Shown: positions 54,157 to 64,000 of the stretch, in pieces
How positions within the stretch are numbered: the stretch's first letter is position 1
Layout: every line of letters begins with the position of its first letter
DNA from: an uncultured Candidatus Pelagibacter sp.
GTDB taxonomy: Bacteria; Pseudomonadota; Alphaproteobacteria; Pelagibacterales; Pelagibacteraceae
Assembly (NCBI GenBank): GCA_913030805.1
Contig: CAJWDL010000001.1
Span: forward strand, 62,001 to 126,000
Direction of reading: 5' to 3'
DNA: 64,000 nt
Notes under the pieces: generated by a model
Seen by the model: the letters and a program-made list of their open reading frames with translations, nothing else
Told to the model about the DNA's origin: nothing
Databases searched by the model: none
Translations under genes and position numbers: made by a program

Positions 54157-55083
54157 ATGTTATTAGTTAATCAATGCTTCAATGCTGTACGCAAAGACTG
54201 TTATAAATATATTAAATTCCAAGAGACAAAAACAGAGAAATTCAAAAATAAAAATCGAATGATCAAAGCTTTTCTAATACCTTTATGTTATTGGATAAAA
54301 AATAAAACAAATAATAGAAAACCCTTGCTACTTGGTTTATCCGGAGGACAAGGAACAGGAAAAACTACTATTTCATCAATTCTATTATTAATTTTAAAAA
54401 AATACTTTAAGTTAAAAGTTTTTAGAATTTCTATAGATGATTTTTATAAAACAAGAAAAGAAAGAATTTCTTTGTCAAAAATTAAACATCCTTTATTAAG
54501 CATAAGAGGCGTTCCAGGTACACATGATATGAAAATGATGGTCAGATTTTTTAATAAAGTTAAGTCAAAAAAATTTACACAATTTAAACTTCCAAGGTTT
54601 GACAAATCTATTGATGATAGGTGTAAGAGAAATTTATGGTATAATATTTATTCGAGACCCGATGTAGTTATTTTCGAAGGCTGGTGCGTTGGAGCCAGAC
54701 CTCAAAAAGTATTTGATTTAAAAAAAACGGTAAATTTGATAGAAAAAACGGAAGACAAATCTTTAAGATGGAGAAAGTATGTAAATAAGCAGCTTGAAAC
54801 AAAATATAAAAAACTATTTAATAAACTTGATGGTTTAATATATTTAAAAGTACGAAATTTTTATCTATTAAGAAAATGGAGATTAAAACAAGAAAAAAAA
54901 CTTTGGTTGAAAGCAAGTAGTAAAAAAAATTTAAAAATTATGAATAAAAAAGAAGTAATAAACTTTATGTCTACTTATCAGCGAATAACTCAGCACATGT
55001 TTAACGATATGCCAAAAATTTCTTCTGTAATAATGAATTTAAATGATAAACACCAAATAAATAAAATTCAATTTATAAATTGA
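54157..55083 (+). CDS. D-glycerate 3-kinase-like P-loop kinase
   Basis: 308 residues. The Walker A motif LLGLSGGQGTGKTTISSIL is near 60, the substrate region FRISIDDFYKTRKER near 94, GVPGTHDMKMM near 120 and the Walker B-like VVIFEGWCVGARPQ near 170. This set (DDFY, GxPGxHD, EGWCxGxRP) marks the glycerate kinase (GLYK) group that phosphorylates glycerate to 3-phosphoglycerate, as in photorespiratory or serine-cycle glycolate use. The first 30 residues are poorly conserved, so a later start is possible (ATG at 54259). Confidence 0.82.
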   Translation: MLLVNQCFNAVRKDCYKYIKFQETKTEKFKNKNRMIKAFLIPLCYWIKNKTNNRKPLLLGLSGGQGTGKTTISSILLLILKKYFKLKVFRISIDDFYKTRKERISLSKIKHPLLSIRGVPGTHDMKMMVRFFNKVKSKKFTQFKLPRFDKSIDDRCKRNLWYNIYSRPDVVIFEGWCVGARPQKVFDLKKTVNLIEKTEDKSLRWRKYVNKQLETKYKKLFNKLDGLIYLKVRNFYLLRKWRLKQEKKLWLKASSKKNLKIMNKKEVINFMSTYQRITQHMFNDMPKISSVIMNLNDKHQINKIQFIN

Positions 55084-56382
55084 ATGAAAAAATTAATTTT
55101 AATTATCTTTTTTACTACAATTTTTTTAAATCAATCTTATGCTACAACTTTAACACAGGCTTTAAGCAAGGCATATAAAAATAATCCAAAATTAAATGCG
55201 GAAAGAGAAAATTTAATAATTTCCGAAGAAAAAATTAATGAAGCAAAAAGTGATTTTTTGCCTTCAATTACAATTTCTGGATATGTAAGTGATGAAAATA
55301 CTACAAAACTAACAAATAGAAGCGGAGCAGACGTTAGGAGCACAGATGTTAAACCCAGCCAAGAATCAATATTAATTGAGCAGACACTTTTTCAGGGTTT
55401 GGGCGGAATGGCAAATCTTGAAAAAAACACTATAGGTTTAGAATTATCAAAATTGAAATTAAAAAAAGCAGAACAAGAAATTTTACTTGAAGCTATAGAA
55501 GTTTATACAAATCTTGTTGTAAATAAAAAAAAGGTTGAGATTAATATTTCAAATGTAGATTTGCTAGAAAGACAGGTGGAAAATGACAAAAATAGATTAG
55601 AGCGAAGTGAAATTAATTTAACCGATTTAGCCCAATCAGAAGCTTCTTTGGCGGGCGCAAATGCTAAATTAATTGAGATCCGAAACCATCTAATAACCAG
55701 TAAATTAAATTATGAAAAAACCATAGGTGTTATAAATAACTACGAAAACCTAAACGAGACATACGTTTTTAATTATGGACTTCCAAGAAGTTTGGTTTCA
55801 GCAAATAAAATTTCGAAAAAAGAAAATCCTGATTTAAATATAGCTATATTGGAATTGGAACAATCTCAACAGGATATAATTATAGCACGATCTGAACTAT
55901 CTCCATCAGCATCACTTTCATATAAAATGACACAAACTGAAGATATAAGTTCATCCCATGATGAAACAGATAAGGAAATTTTAAAAGCCGAAGCTTCTTG
56001 GCCAATATTTTCTGGAGGAAAGAATATAGCCAACCTAAAAAAATCAAAAAGTTTGAGAAAGCAAAAACAATTATTACTTGAAGATTCTAAAAAATTCAAT
56101 AAAGCTTCGGTGGCAAATGCTTGGTCTAATTTTCAATCTTCTAAAAGTTTTTTAACTTCCGTTAGATATCAAGTCAAAGCAGCTGAAATAGCAAATGAAG
56201 GCATTACTATTGAATATGAATCTGGGTCGGGAAGATCAACTCTCGATGTCATACAATCCAACTCTATATTGCTTAATGCTAAAATTGATTTGGTAAACTC
56301 AAAGAGAGACTTTCTCTTATCTCAATTTAGGCTTCTTTCATCAATTGGTCGATTAACTGGGTCTTATCTAGGCTTAAATTAA
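55084..56382 (+). CDS. TolC-family outer membrane efflux protein
   Basis: 432 residues. A signal peptide (1-20, SYA-T) is followed by TLTQALSKAYKNNPKLNAEREN, the typical TolC start, and two internally repeated halves with long helices and YEKTIGVI near 215 and a second half from about 245. It would form the trimeric outer membrane channel for type I secretion or drug efflux. The ATG follows the preceding stop directly. The partner inner-membrane components are not adjacent. It is followed by the recA control region. Confidence 0.9.
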   Translation: MKKLILIIFFTTIFLNQSYATTLTQALSKAYKNNPKLNAERENLIISEEKINEAKSDFLPSITISGYVSDENTTKLTNRSGADVRSTDVKPSQESILIEQTLFQGLGGMANLEKNTIGLELSKLKLKKAEQEILLEAIEVYTNLVVNKKKVEINISNVDLLERQVENDKNRLERSEINLTDLAQSEASLAGANAKLIEIRNHLITSKLNYEKTIGVINNYENLNETYVFNYGLPRSLVSANKISKKENPDLNIAILELEQSQQDIIIARSELSPSASLSYKMTQTEDISSSHDETDKEILKAEASWPIFSGGKNIANLKKSKSLRKQKQLLLEDSKKFNKASVANAWSNFQSSKSFLTSVRYQVKAAEIANEGITIEYESGSGRSTLDVIQSNSILLNAKIDLVNSKRDFLLSQFRLLSSIGRLTGSYLGLN

Positions 56383-56430
56383 GTGTTAATTTTCCTTTAA
56401 AATATAACAATTCATAACTATTGATTAAAA

Positions 56431-56469
56431 GAACAAAATGTGTACATTTAAATTAGTGATTCGTATAAT
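56431..56469 (+). promoter_or_regulatory. recA promoter with near-consensus SOS box
   Basis: GAAC-AAAATGT-GTAC (56431-56445) differs by one base from the complement-form SOS box GAAC-N7-GAAC. It overlaps a -35 TGTACA (56441-56446), with TATAAT as -10 (56464-56469) after 17 bases. Transcription near 56476 fixes the recA start at the ATG 56493. Confidence 0.7.
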
Positions 56470-56492
56470 GAATATTGAAAAAAAGGGTAAAA

Positions 56493-57611
56493 ATGACAAA
56501 AAATAACCTAAAAATCGTTAAATCAAATAAAAATCAGGAATTAGAAAACAAAGAGAAAAATAAGGCCCTAGAAGCAGCCATAAGTCAGATCGATGACACT
56601 TTTGGCAAGGGCTCTGTAATGAAGTTAGGTCAACAAACTGTTATGGATATTGAATCAATATCTACAGGGTCACTTAGTTTAGATTTGGCTTTGGGGATAG
56701 GGGGTCTGCCAAAAGGAAGAGTAATAGAAATTTATGGACCCGAGGCATCAGGTAAAACTACCCTAGCGTTGCAAGTAATTTCCGAAGCACAAAAAACCGG
56801 AGGAATTTGTGGATTCATTGACGCAGAACACGCGCTTGATCCAATATATGCAAAAAAATTAGGAGTTAAAACTGATGAACTTTTAATTTCTCAGCCAGAT
56901 ACTGGTGAACAAGCTTTAGAAATAGCAGATACTTTAATTAAATCGGGATCTATTTCCGTTTTGGTTATTGACTCCGTTGCTGCATTAACACCACGAGCTG
57001 AAATCGAAGGTGAGATGGGTGATCATCACGTTGGTCTACAATCAAGGTTGATGAGCCAAGCGTTAAGAAAACTTACAAGCTCCATTTCGAAAACTAATAC
57101 GATGGTGATTTTTATAAATCAAATAAGAATGAAAATTGGTATTATGTTTGGTAATCCAGAAACTACATCTGGTGGAAATGCATTGAAATTTTATTCATCT
57201 GTCAGAATGGATATTCGAAGAATTGGAGCAATAAAAGAAAAGGATCAGATAATTGGCAATTCAACGAGGGTTAAGGTAGTAAAAAACAAAGTATCACCAC
57301 CATTCAAAGTAGTAGAATTTGATTTAATGTATGGGAAAGGAATTAGCAAATCAGGAGAACTAATAGATCTTGGAGCCAAAGCAGATATTGTGGAAAAAGC
57401 TGGCGCCTGGTATGCATACAAAGGCGAAAAAATTGGACAAGGCAGAGAAAATGCAAAAGTCTATTTGGAAAAAAATCCTCAAGTTGCAGCTGAAATTGAA
57501 ATGGCAGTTAGAACCAAAGCAGGCGTTATTGCAAAAAAAATAGAGGGCAATCCTGTAGAGAAAAATCTTGTTGTTGAAAAAGATTCTAAAGAAAATAGTA
57601 AAAAAGATTAA
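56493..57611 (+). CDS. recA: Recombinase RecA
   Basis: 372 residues from the ATG at 56493. A TTG six codons upstream (56475) is rejected because it sits at the predicted transcription start and AGGG lies before the ATG. Walker [10 protein letters not shown] is near 86, the LexA-coprotease and strand-exchange region [34 protein letters not shown] near 210-245. It promotes homologous recombination and activates cleavage of LexA and UmuD. A strong terminator follows. Confidence 0.98.
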   Translation: MTKNNLKIVKSNKNQELENKEKNKALEAAISQIDDTFGKGSVMKLGQQTVMDIESISTGSLSLDLALGIGGLPKGRVIEIYGPEASGKTTLALQVISEAQKTGGICGFIDAEHALDPIYAKKLGVKTDELLISQPDTGEQALEIADTLIKSGSISVLVIDSVAALTPRAEIEGEMGDHHVGLQSRLMSQALRKLTSSISKTNTMVIFINQIRMKIGIMFGNPETTSGGNALKFYSSVRMDIRRIGAIKEKDQIIGNSTRVKVVKNKVSPPFKVVEFDLMYGKGISKSGELIDLGAKADIVEKAGAWYAYKGEKIGQGRENAKVYLEKNPQVAAEIEMAVRTKAGVIAKKIEGNPVEKNLVVEKDSKENSKKD

Positions 57612-57630
57612 TAAAAAGCCATCTAAAACA

Positions 57631-57664
57631 AATAAAGGTGTTTAATAAAACACCTTTATTTTTG
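57631..57664 (+). terminator. Terminator after recA
   Basis: AATAAAGGTGTTT (57631-57643) and AAACACCTTTATT (57648-57660) form a perfect 13-bp stem with a 4-base loop, followed by TTTG. It separates recA from alaS. Confidence 0.85.
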
Positions 57665-57713
57665 TTTATCTGTTGTAGACATCATTTTAAAAAAATGTAT
57701 TTTGATATTCAGC

Positions 57714-60386
57714 ATGAGTAATAAAACCTTAAATGAGGTAAGAAGTTCATTTCTAAACTATTTTAAAAAAAACGATCATAAAATTGTGGATTCAAGCAAT
57801 TTGGTTCCAATCAATGATCCGACTTTGATGTTTACTAATTCAGGCATGGTGCAATTTAAAAATGTTTTTACTGGTTTAGAAAAAAAAGACTATAACAAAG
57901 CAACCACATCACAAAAATGTGTTAGAGCTGGAGGTAAACATAACGATCTAGAAAATGTTGGATATACACCTGTACATCATACATTTTTTGAGATGTTGGG
58001 TAATTTTTCATTTGGAGATTATTTTAAAGATACAGCTATTGAATTGGCTTGGAATTTAATTACCAAAGATTTTAACCTTCCAAAAGAAAGAATAAGTGCC
58101 AGTGTATATTATGACGATGAGGAGGCTTATAATTATTGGAAAAAAATAGCTGGTTTAAGTTCAGATAAAATCTACAAAATTTCAACTTCAGATAATTTTT
58201 GGTCTATGGGAGATTTGGGACCGTGTGGTCCTTGTTCCGAAATTTTTTTTGATCATGGTGATCATTTAGATGGTGGTCCTCCCGGAAGTGCAAATCAAGA
58301 TGGAAACAGATTTATTGAAATCTGGAATCTCGTTTTTATGCAATATGAACAAGTTTCAAAAGATAAAAGAGTTAATCTACCCAAACCTTCGGTTGATACT
58401 GGCATGGGTCTAGAGAGAATTTCAGCTTTATTGCAGGGTACACATGATAATTATCAAACTGACCATTTCAAAAAATTAATTAACTCAGCTTCTGAAATTT
58501 TAAAGGTAAAAATATGCGAAAATAATTTGGCTAGTTTTAGAGTTATTGCCGATCATCTTCGTGCTAGTGCTTTTTTAATAGCCGAAGGAGTTCTTCCTTC
58601 TAATGAAGGTCGAGGGTATGTTTTAAGAAGAATTATGAGAAGAGGGATGAGACACTCTCATTTACTAGGAACTAAAGAACCTATTTTTTGTAAAATTGTC
58701 CGAACTTTAATTAACGAGATGTCCAAATCTTATCCAGAGCTTGTTAGGGCGGAAGCTCTAATTAGCGAAACTCTTAAGATGGAAGAAGAGAAATTTTTAG
58801 TTCTTCTTGAAAGGGGAGTAAATATTCTTAATGATGAAATTAAAAACATTAAGACAATATTGCCAGGAGAAGTTGCTTTTAAACTTTACGATACTTATGG
58901 TTTTCCTCTTGATTTAACTCAGGACATTTTAAAATCCAAATCTTTGAAAGTGGATATTGCTTCATTTGAAAAATTAATGAGTGAACGGAAACAAGAAGCT
59001 AAAAAAAATTGGAAAGGATCAGGCGATAGTTCGGTAGAAAATATATGGTTTTCAATTAGAAACAAGCTAGGACCTACGGATTTTTTAGGATATGAAACTG
59101 ACAAATCCCAAGGTGTTATTTTAGGAATTATTAAAAATGGAGAAGAGGTAGATTCATTAAGAGAAAAAGATGAAGGAATTGTTATTACTAATCAAACACC
59201 TTTCTATGGAGAGTCGGGAGGGCAAATTGGAGACAGCGGTTTGTTGTTTAATTCAGATTCTAAATTTTCGGTTAGGGATACTCAAAAAAGATTAGGAGAC
59301 CTCCATATTCACATAGGCCAACTAGTTGAGGGAAAAATCAAAAAAGGAGACTCGGTAAATTTAGAAATAGATTCAAATAGAAGAGCGAATATTAGGGCTT
59401 ATCATTCGGCAACTCATTTGCTAAACGAAGCACTCAGAAGGGTTCTTGGAAAACATGTAATTCAAAAGGGAGCATTCGTCGGTTCCGATCGCCTAAGATT
59501 TGATTTTAGCCATATGAAACCAGTTAATGAAAGTGAAATAGGTAAAGTAGAAAATTACGTAAATACAATGGTTGATGCAAAAAGTGATGTAAAAACTAGA
59601 TTGATGACACCCAAAGAAGCCGTCAGTAGCGGCGCCATTGCTTTGTTTGGAGAAAAATATGGTGAAGAAGTAAGGGTTCTTTCAATGGGTAAAGATAACA
59701 ATAGCTATTTTTCAACAGAGCTCTGTGGTGGAACGCATGTTAAAAATACCTCTGAGATAGGAAAATTTAAAATCATAAGTCAATCAGCAATTGCCGCTGG
59801 CGTTAGAAGAGTAGAGGCTCTTAGAGCGACACAATTAAGCGAACATTTACAAAATAAAGAAAAGGAAAAAGGAGTTGAGGACAAAAGATTTACAGAAAAA
59901 ATTGAAAAAACAAAACAACAAATTCTTTCTTTGGGTGGAAACCTAGAAAAAGATAGTAACGAACCTTTAAATGAACAATTAAAAAAATTAGTAAAACAAC
60001 ATGAAAAATTGTTAATAAATTCTGTACTTAAAAATAAAGAAAAAAACAAAATAAAGGAAGAAATTGTTAATAAAATAAAAATAAGGTTTCAGATAATCCA
60101 AGATTTACCAACAAAAGAACTCAGATCTGTAATTGATCAGGGAAAAAAAGCATTAAAAGAAGGAATTGTAATTGCTTACGCTATCCATTCAAACAAATTA
60201 GGTTTAGCAATAGGAGTCACGGAAAAATTAACAGAAAAATATAGTGCCGTTGACCTAATCAAAGTCGGATCTTCAGTTTTGGGGGGCAAAGGAGGAGGAG
60301 GAAGAAAAGATTTCGCCCAGGCCGGAGGTGAAAAACAGGAAAAAATTGACGAATCTTATAAAGAAATTTTAAAAAAAATTAATTAA
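57714..60386 (+). CDS. alaS: Alanyl-tRNA synthetase
   Basis: 890 residues from the ATG at 57714; a TTG four codons earlier is unlikely. The class II catalytic domain ([17 protein letters not shown] near 5, [13 protein letters not shown] near 38, [15 protein letters not shown] near 165), the editing domain with [16 protein letters not shown] near 565 and [13 protein letters not shown] near 665, and the C-terminal [13 protein letters not shown] near 858 are all present. It charges tRNA-Ala and clears mis-charged Ser or Gly. Its last 8 bases overlap the convergent icd gene. Confidence 0.98.
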   Translation: MSNKTLNEVRSSFLNYFKKNDHKIVDSSNLVPINDPTLMFTNSGMVQFKNVFTGLEKKDYNKATTSQKCVRAGGKHNDLENVGYTPVHHTFFEMLGNFSFGDYFKDTAIELAWNLITKDFNLPKERISASVYYDDEEAYNYWKKIAGLSSDKIYKISTSDNFWSMGDLGPCGPCSEIFFDHGDHLDGGPPGSANQDGNRFIEIWNLVFMQYEQVSKDKRVNLPKPSVDTGMGLERISALLQGTHDNYQTDHFKKLINSASEILKVKICENNLASFRVIADHLRASAFLIAEGVLPSNEGRGYVLRRIMRRGMRHSHLLGTKEPIFCKIVRTLINEMSKSYPELVRAEALISETLKMEEEKFLVLLERGVNILNDEIKNIKTILPGEVAFKLYDTYGFPLDLTQDILKSKSLKVDIASFEKLMSERKQEAKKNWKGSGDSSVENIWFSIRNKLGPTDFLGYETDKSQGVILGIIKNGEEVDSLREKDEGIVITNQTPFYGESGGQIGDSGLLFNSDSKFSVRDTQKRLGDLHIHIGQLVEGKIKKGDSVNLEIDSNRRANIRAYHSATHLLNEALRRVLGKHVIQKGAFVGSDRLRFDFSHMKPVNESEIGKVENYVNTMVDAKSDVKTRLMTPKEAVSSGAIALFGEKYGEEVRVLSMGKDNNSYFSTELCGGTHVKNTSEIGKFKIISQSAIAAGVRRVEALRATQLSEHLQNKEKEKGVEDKRFTEKIEKTKQQILSLGGNLEKDSNEPLNEQLKKLVKQHEKLLINSVLKNKEKNKIKEEIVNKIKIRFQIIQDLPTKELRSVIDQGKKALKEGIVIAYAIHSNKLGLAIGVTEKLTEKYSAVDLIKVGSSVLGGKGGGGRKDFAQAGGEKQEKIDESYKEILKKIN

Positions 60387-61593
60387 ACACTTTCTTTAGC
60401 GTACCATTAATTTCTTCTAAAAATTGATTGGTAGTGAGGTATTTATTGATAGGGCTTATTAGTGTTGCTAAATCTCTTGTCATAGATCCTTTTTCAACAG
60501 TTGTTATACAAACCTCTTCTAAAGATTTGCTAAAATCGACTAATTTTTGGTTTGAATCTAATTTTCCACGGTGTGCCAATCCTCTTGACCAGGCAAATAT
60601 TGAAGCAATAGGATTTGTTGAAGTTTCTTTTCCCTGTTGATGCATCCTATAATGTCTAGTCACAGTACCATGGGCAGCCTCAGATTCCATCGTCTTGCCA
60701 TCGGGAGCTAACAATACACTAGTCATTAATCCCAAAGATCCATATCCTTGAGCAACTGTATCCGATTGAACGTCCCCATCATAATTTTTACATGCCCAAA
60801 TATATTTTCCGCTCCATTTCATTGCACACGCGACCATGTCATCGATAAGCTTGTGTTCGTAAGTAATATTATTTTTTTCAAACCTGGTTTTAAATTCATG
60901 ATCAAATACTTTTTGAAATATATCTTTAAACCTTCCATCATAAGTTTTTAAAATTGTATTTTTAGTAGAGAAGTAAACTGGCCATTTTTTTATTAAACCA
61001 TAATTAAAACAAGATCTTGCAAAGTCCTCAATAGATTTATCTAAGTTATACATCGATAAAGCTATTCCTGGACCAGGAAAGTTAAAGACCTCATATTTTT
61101 TTTCATCTTTTTTATCTTCAGAGGTCCATTTAATTTCTAATTTTCCTTTTCCTGGAACTAAAAAATCTGTTGCTCTATATTGATCTCCAAAAGCATGTCT
61201 TCCAATAATTAGTGGATCAGTCCAAGATGGAACAAGTTTTGGAATATTTTTACACATTATTGGTTCTCTAAACACAGTTCCACCAATGATATTTCTGATG
61301 GTTCCATTTGGTGAGCGCCACATTTTTTTTAAATTAAATTCTTTTACTCGTGCTTCATCAGGAGTAATTGTTGCACACTTAATTCCCACACCGAACTTTT
61401 TTATGGCGTTCGCACTATCTATGGTTACTTGATCAGAAGTTTTGTCTCTATTTTGAATACTTAAATCGTAGCTTTCAATTTTCAAATCTAAATAAGGTAA
61501 AATAAGTTTTTTTTTAATGAAATCCCAGATAATCCTGGTCATTTCATCACCGTTTAAGTCTACAATTGGACTTTTTACTTTAATTTTATCCAT
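60379..61593 (-). CDS. icd: Isocitrate dehydrogenase (NADP+)
   Basis: 404 residues of the homodimeric eukaryote-like type. [16 protein letters not shown] at 13-28, the substrate loop [21 protein letters not shown] near 92, [37 protein letters not shown] (about 256-292) and [12 protein letters not shown] near 304 mark it. It oxidises isocitrate to 2-oxoglutarate in the TCA cycle, giving NADPH. This type is the usual one in alphaproteobacteria. It is convergent with alaS and divergent from psd. Confidence 0.96.
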   Translation of the reverse strand: MDKIKVKSPIVDLNGDEMTRIIWDFIKKKLILPYLDLKIESYDLSIQNRDKTSDQVTIDSANAIKKFGVGIKCATITPDEARVKEFNLKKMWRSPNGTIRNIIGGTVFREPIMCKNIPKLVPSWTDPLIIGRHAFGDQYRATDFLVPGKGKLEIKWTSEDKKDEKKYEVFNFPGPGIALSMYNLDKSIEDFARSCFNYGLIKKWPVYFSTKNTILKTYDGRFKDIFQKVFDHEFKTRFEKNNITYEHKLIDDMVACAMKWSGKYIWACKNYDGDVQSDTVAQGYGSLGLMTSVLLAPDGKTMESEAAHGTVTRHYRMHQQGKETSTNPIASIFAWSRGLAHRGKLDSNQKLVDFSKSLEEVCITTVEKGSMTRDLATLISPINKYLTTNQFLEEINGTLKKVFN

Positions 61594-61669
61594 TTACTCT
61601 AACTAATCTTAACAATTGAAATTAATTTGTTTTTATACATATTAACCTAAAATTATCAATTAGAGTAAT

Positions 61670-62344
61670 ATGAAAATTGGAACCCAAATATATAGCGCAA
61701 TATTTCAAAAAATTCACAATGAAGGTTATAAATTCGTTGCCATTTCTGTTTTGGTTACTTTTATTTTATTATTAATTTCAAAATTCTTAGGTTTTATAGG
61801 ATTGTTAATAACCATTTGGGTTTATTATTTTTTTAGAGATCCAGATAGAATTTCAATTGATGATGAAGACTATCTAGTAAGTCCTGCCGATGGATTAATT
61901 ACTCAAATAATAGAAACCAATGGACCAAAAGAATTTTCTTTGGAAAATAAGAAATTTACTCGCGTTAGTATCTTTATGAGCGTTTTCAATTGCCATGTTA
62001 ACAGATCACCTACACTTGCATCGATAGAAGATATATTTTATGTACCCGGAGAATTTTTTAATGCCACGCTTGATAAATCAAGTGAAGAAAATGAAAGAAA
62101 TTTAATTAAATTTAAAACTAACAACGGAGATGAAATTATAGTTGTTCAAATAGCAGGTTTAATCGCTAGAAGAATAGTCTGCGAATGTAACAAATCTCAA
62201 ACATTACAGCAGGGTGCAAAAATTGGCATGATAAGATTTGGTAGTAGAGTTGATATTTATTTTAATAATTATAAAAATTTAGTAAAACAAAATCAAACTG
62301 CTGTTGCAGGAGAAACATTAATAGCAAAGAAACAAATTATATGA
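61670..62344 (+). CDS. psd: Phosphatidylserine decarboxylase proenzyme
   Basis: 224 residues, the short (PSD-A) type. One hydrophobic segment (about 24-55) is followed by YFFRDPDR, the core VSPADGLITQI near 80, FMSVFNCHVNRSP near 105 and the self-cleavage site GMIRFGSRVDIYF near 187, where the Gly-Ser bond is cut to give the pyruvoyl group. It makes phosphatidylethanolamine. It overlaps pssA, which supplies its substrate, by 4 bases. Confidence 0.95.
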   Translation: MKIGTQIYSAIFQKIHNEGYKFVAISVLVTFILLLISKFLGFIGLLITIWVYYFFRDPDRISIDDEDYLVSPADGLITQIIETNGPKEFSLENKKFTRVSIFMSVFNCHVNRSPTLASIEDIFYVPGEFFNATLDKSSEENERNLIKFKTNNGDEIIVVQIAGLIARRIVCECNKSQTLQQGAKIGMIRFGSRVDIYFNNYKNLVKQNQTAVAGETLIAKKQII

Positions 62345-63147
62345 TTGAAAATCAGAAAAAATTTAGAATTATTCCCGAAAAAAATCCCAGGATAATTTTA
62401 CCAAATACACTAACAATAATTGGTGTTTGTATAGGTTTAAGTTCAATAAAGTTTGCCATGGATCAAAATTATGGCTTGTCAATAATTGCCTTACTAATAT
62501 CTGGTATTCTAGATACTTTGGACGGCAGAATTGCAAGATTAATTAAGGGTACATCAAAGGTCGGCAAAGAGCTAGATTCACTGACCGATGTTGTGAGTTT
62601 TGGTGTCGCCCCTGCTTTTATAATGTATTTTTGGACACTAAATGAACTTGGAAAATTGGGATGGTTAATTGTGCTGGTGTATGTTGTTTGTTGTGCATTA
62701 AGATTAGCACGGTTTAATATTACGACTTACAGCGATGATACTTTGTGGAAGCAAAATTTTTTTGAGGGAGTTCCTTCTCCCGCAGGCGCTGGTTTGGTGA
62801 TGTTGCCATTAGTTTTATATAAGTCTGATATATATAACTTTGACCAATATAAGCTATTAATTGTCTCAACAGTTTTTATCGTTACTTCAATTTTGTTGAT
62901 TAGCAAAGTTCCTACTTATTCTTTTAAACGTATAACAATTCCAAGAAGTACTACAATTTTTTTGTTGTTTGGCATTGGTTTATACTTTGGACTGGTATTT
63001 GTTTATACCTTCGAAGTTCTTTTTATTACAGGAGTTGTTTATCTTTGTACAATTCCCGCTAGCTATCTTCATTTTCGAAGACTTAATAGTAAAGAAAAGA
63101 TTTTAAAGCAGGCTGAACATATTGACGAAACAGAGGACATTCTTTAA
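62341..63147 (+). CDS. pssA: CDP-diacylglycerol-serine O-phosphatidyltransferase
   Basis: 268 residues, multi-pass membrane enzyme of the CDP-alcohol phosphotransferase family. The motif ILDTLDGRIARLIKGTSKVGKELDSLTDVVSFG (about 57-89) has the D-G-x2-A-R-x8-G-x3-D-x3-D pattern, and PNTLTIIGVCIGLSS near 20 begins the first helix. It makes phosphatidylserine from CDP-diacylglycerol and serine. The psd-pssA pair is the usual alphaproteobacterial order and is cotranslated. Confidence 0.95.
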   Translation: MIENQKKFRIIPEKNPRIILPNTLTIIGVCIGLSSIKFAMDQNYGLSIIALLISGILDTLDGRIARLIKGTSKVGKELDSLTDVVSFGVAPAFIMYFWTLNELGKLGWLIVLVYVVCCALRLARFNITTYSDDTLWKQNFFEGVPSPAGAGLVMLPLVLYKSDIYNFDQYKLLIVSTVFIVTSILLISKVPTYSFKRITIPRSTTIFLLFGIGLYFGLVFVYTFEVLFITGVVYLCTIPASYLHFRRLNSKEKILKQAEHIDETEDIL

Positions 63148-63149
63148 GA

Positions 63150-64000
63150 ATGAAATCGCAAGCAATCGTAACTCTTGCAGATTCCAATTATTTTGATTTG
63201 TTACTTGAACTAATTTCCTCAATAAAACAATTTGAACAAAGTAAAAATATCGCTATCTGTGTTCTTGACGCAGGTTTAAGGGATGATCAAATTCAGAATT
63301 TAAGTAACAAGGTTGAAATAATCAAAAAAGCAAATTGGGACATTGAAGTTCCAAAATTTAAAATTTTGGGCAAAGAATGGTTAAAAAGCCAAGTCTCCAG
63401 AGCTTTTTTACCTGACTATTTTCCCGATTTTAAAAAATATTTATGGATAGATTGCGATGCCTGGGTGAATACTTGGGAATGTGTTGATATTTATTTTAAG
63501 GCTTGTGAAAATGGAAAAATTGGCATTACCCAAACAATTGGAGCAGGATATAAAGTTTTAACGAGAGTAAAGTGGATTTTTGGGGGTCTAGCTGCAATAA
63601 AGTCTCAAAACTATAAGCATGCCAAAAAATCCGGATTTTCAGAGAATATTGCTCGAAAAATTGCTTTTGCCCCTCACTTGAATATTGGAGTTTTTTCTTT
63701 GGAAAAAGATTCTGGATGCTGGAAAATTTGGCAGGAAAATCTAAAAAAAACTTTAAAAGCTGGAAGTATTTTTGGATCAGAGGGATTAGCGATAAATAAA
63801 AGTGTCTATGTAGATAATGTTAAAACAGAATTTTTGCCGTTATCATGCAACTGGATAGTAAGCAATGTGTTACCGAAATACGATCAAGAATTAAAAAGTT
63901 TTGTAGAACCCTATCTACCAAATACAAAAATTGGCATTATGCATCTTGCCGCTGGTATTTGGAAGAACAACAAGGACATGAGGGTAAATAAGGATATAAA
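63150..64000 (+). CDS. GT8-like glycosyltransferase, 3' end beyond window
   Basis: From the ATG at 63150, 2 bases after the pssA stop, the frame stays open to the window end (283 codons). The N-terminus AIVTLADSNYFDLLLELISSIKQ (5-27) and the metal motif KYLWIDCDAWVNTWECVD (about 94-111, D-x-D) resemble family 8 retaining glycosyltransferases. LNIGVFSLEKDSGCWKIWQENL near 171 and SEGLAINKS near 204 fit the nucleotide-sugar fold, with GIMHLAAGIWK near the end. Substrate unknown; the lipid-gene context suggests envelope glycosylation. Confidence 0.75.
   Translation, partial: MKSQAIVTLADSNYFDLLLELISSIKQFEQSKNIAICVLDAGLRDDQIQNLSNKVEIIKKANWDIEVPKFKILGKEWLKSQVSRAFLPDYFPDFKKYLWIDCDAWVNTWECVDIYFKACENGKIGITQTIGAGYKVLTRVKWIFGGLAAIKSQNYKHAKKSGFSENIARKIAFAPHLNIGVFSLEKDSGCWKIWQENLKKTLKAGSIFGSEGLAINKSVYVDNVKTEFLPLSCNWIVSNVLPKYDQELKSFVEPYLPNTKIGIMHLAAGIWKNNKDMRVNKDI

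Noticed and set aside
56475..56492. TTG start giving a six-residue longer RecA
   Set aside because: It falls at the predicted transcription start, while the ATG at 56493 has AGGG before it.
1..64000. CRISPR arrays, insertion sequences, prophage or rRNA genes
   Set aside because: No regularly spaced repeats, transposase, phage structural genes or rRNA sequences were seen.

Overview
The window is a very AT-rich, gene-dense chromosome segment. By eye it fits a streamlined marine alphaproteobacterium of the SAR11/Pelagibacterales or HIMB59 type; the exact lineage is an inference. Supporting signs are a proteorhodopsin followed by ferredoxin and ferredoxin reductase genes, the alphaproteobacterial gene orders DUF4164-zapA, yebC-ruvC-tol-pal and rluD-rpoH, a DksA of the Cys-poor alphaproteobacterial type, and SOS boxes of the form GTTC-N7-GTTC. 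Many neighbouring genes overlap or lie within 10 bases. Almost all genes are core housekeeping genes. There are two tRNAs and no rRNA, insertion sequence or CRISPR array.

Layout. 1-3101 (minus): tkt-gap-pgk central carbon genes. 3158-6509: DUF4164-zapA, formyl-THF cyclo-ligase, ymdB-type phosphodiesterase, yebC and a divergent RuvC-like nuclease. 6567-12481: Tol-Pal envelope system and tilS. 12589-19012: ftsH, folP, glmM, thiD, purA. 19009-20938 (minus): rpoH and rluD. 21001-23806: cobalamin riboswitch, BtuB-like receptor and a small multi-pass membrane protein. 23808-26342 (minus): tRNA-Arg, an ABC-2 exporter and a Sua5/YrdC enzyme. 26366-32171: xseB, ispA, dxs, aroC, pdxH, ispB. 32320-38801: an S49 peptidase, glyQS and ppdK. 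38807-40651 (minus): nadC and nadA.

40708-43990 is the accessory-looking part. tRNA-Leu is followed by an adenine deaminase gene. Then comes a diverged C-terminal scrap of ygfZ that ends exactly at a 16-bp copy of the tRNA-Leu 3' end, and after it a few small genes of narrow distribution. 43988-46243 holds intact ygfZ and a dihydroorotase. 46338-49174 holds proteorhodopsin, ferredoxin, ferredoxin-NADP reductase and a GST; the rhodopsin has Gln at the usual proton-donor position. 49169-55083 holds dksA, two glycosyltransferases, SOS-controlled umuDC, a GFA protein and a glycerate-kinase-like gene. 55084-64000 holds a TolC-like channel, recA, alaS, icd, psd, pssA and a glycosyltransferase cut by the window end.

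The genes suggest a photoheterotroph with a full Tol-Pal envelope, DXP-pathway isoprenoid precursors (dxs, ispA, ispB), riboswitch-controlled vitamin B12 uptake and an SOS response. The strongest leads are the rhodopsin's DTQ motif, the tRNA-Leu/ygfZ junction, the minimal B12 uptake unit and the odd RuvC lying where ruvCAB would be expected.
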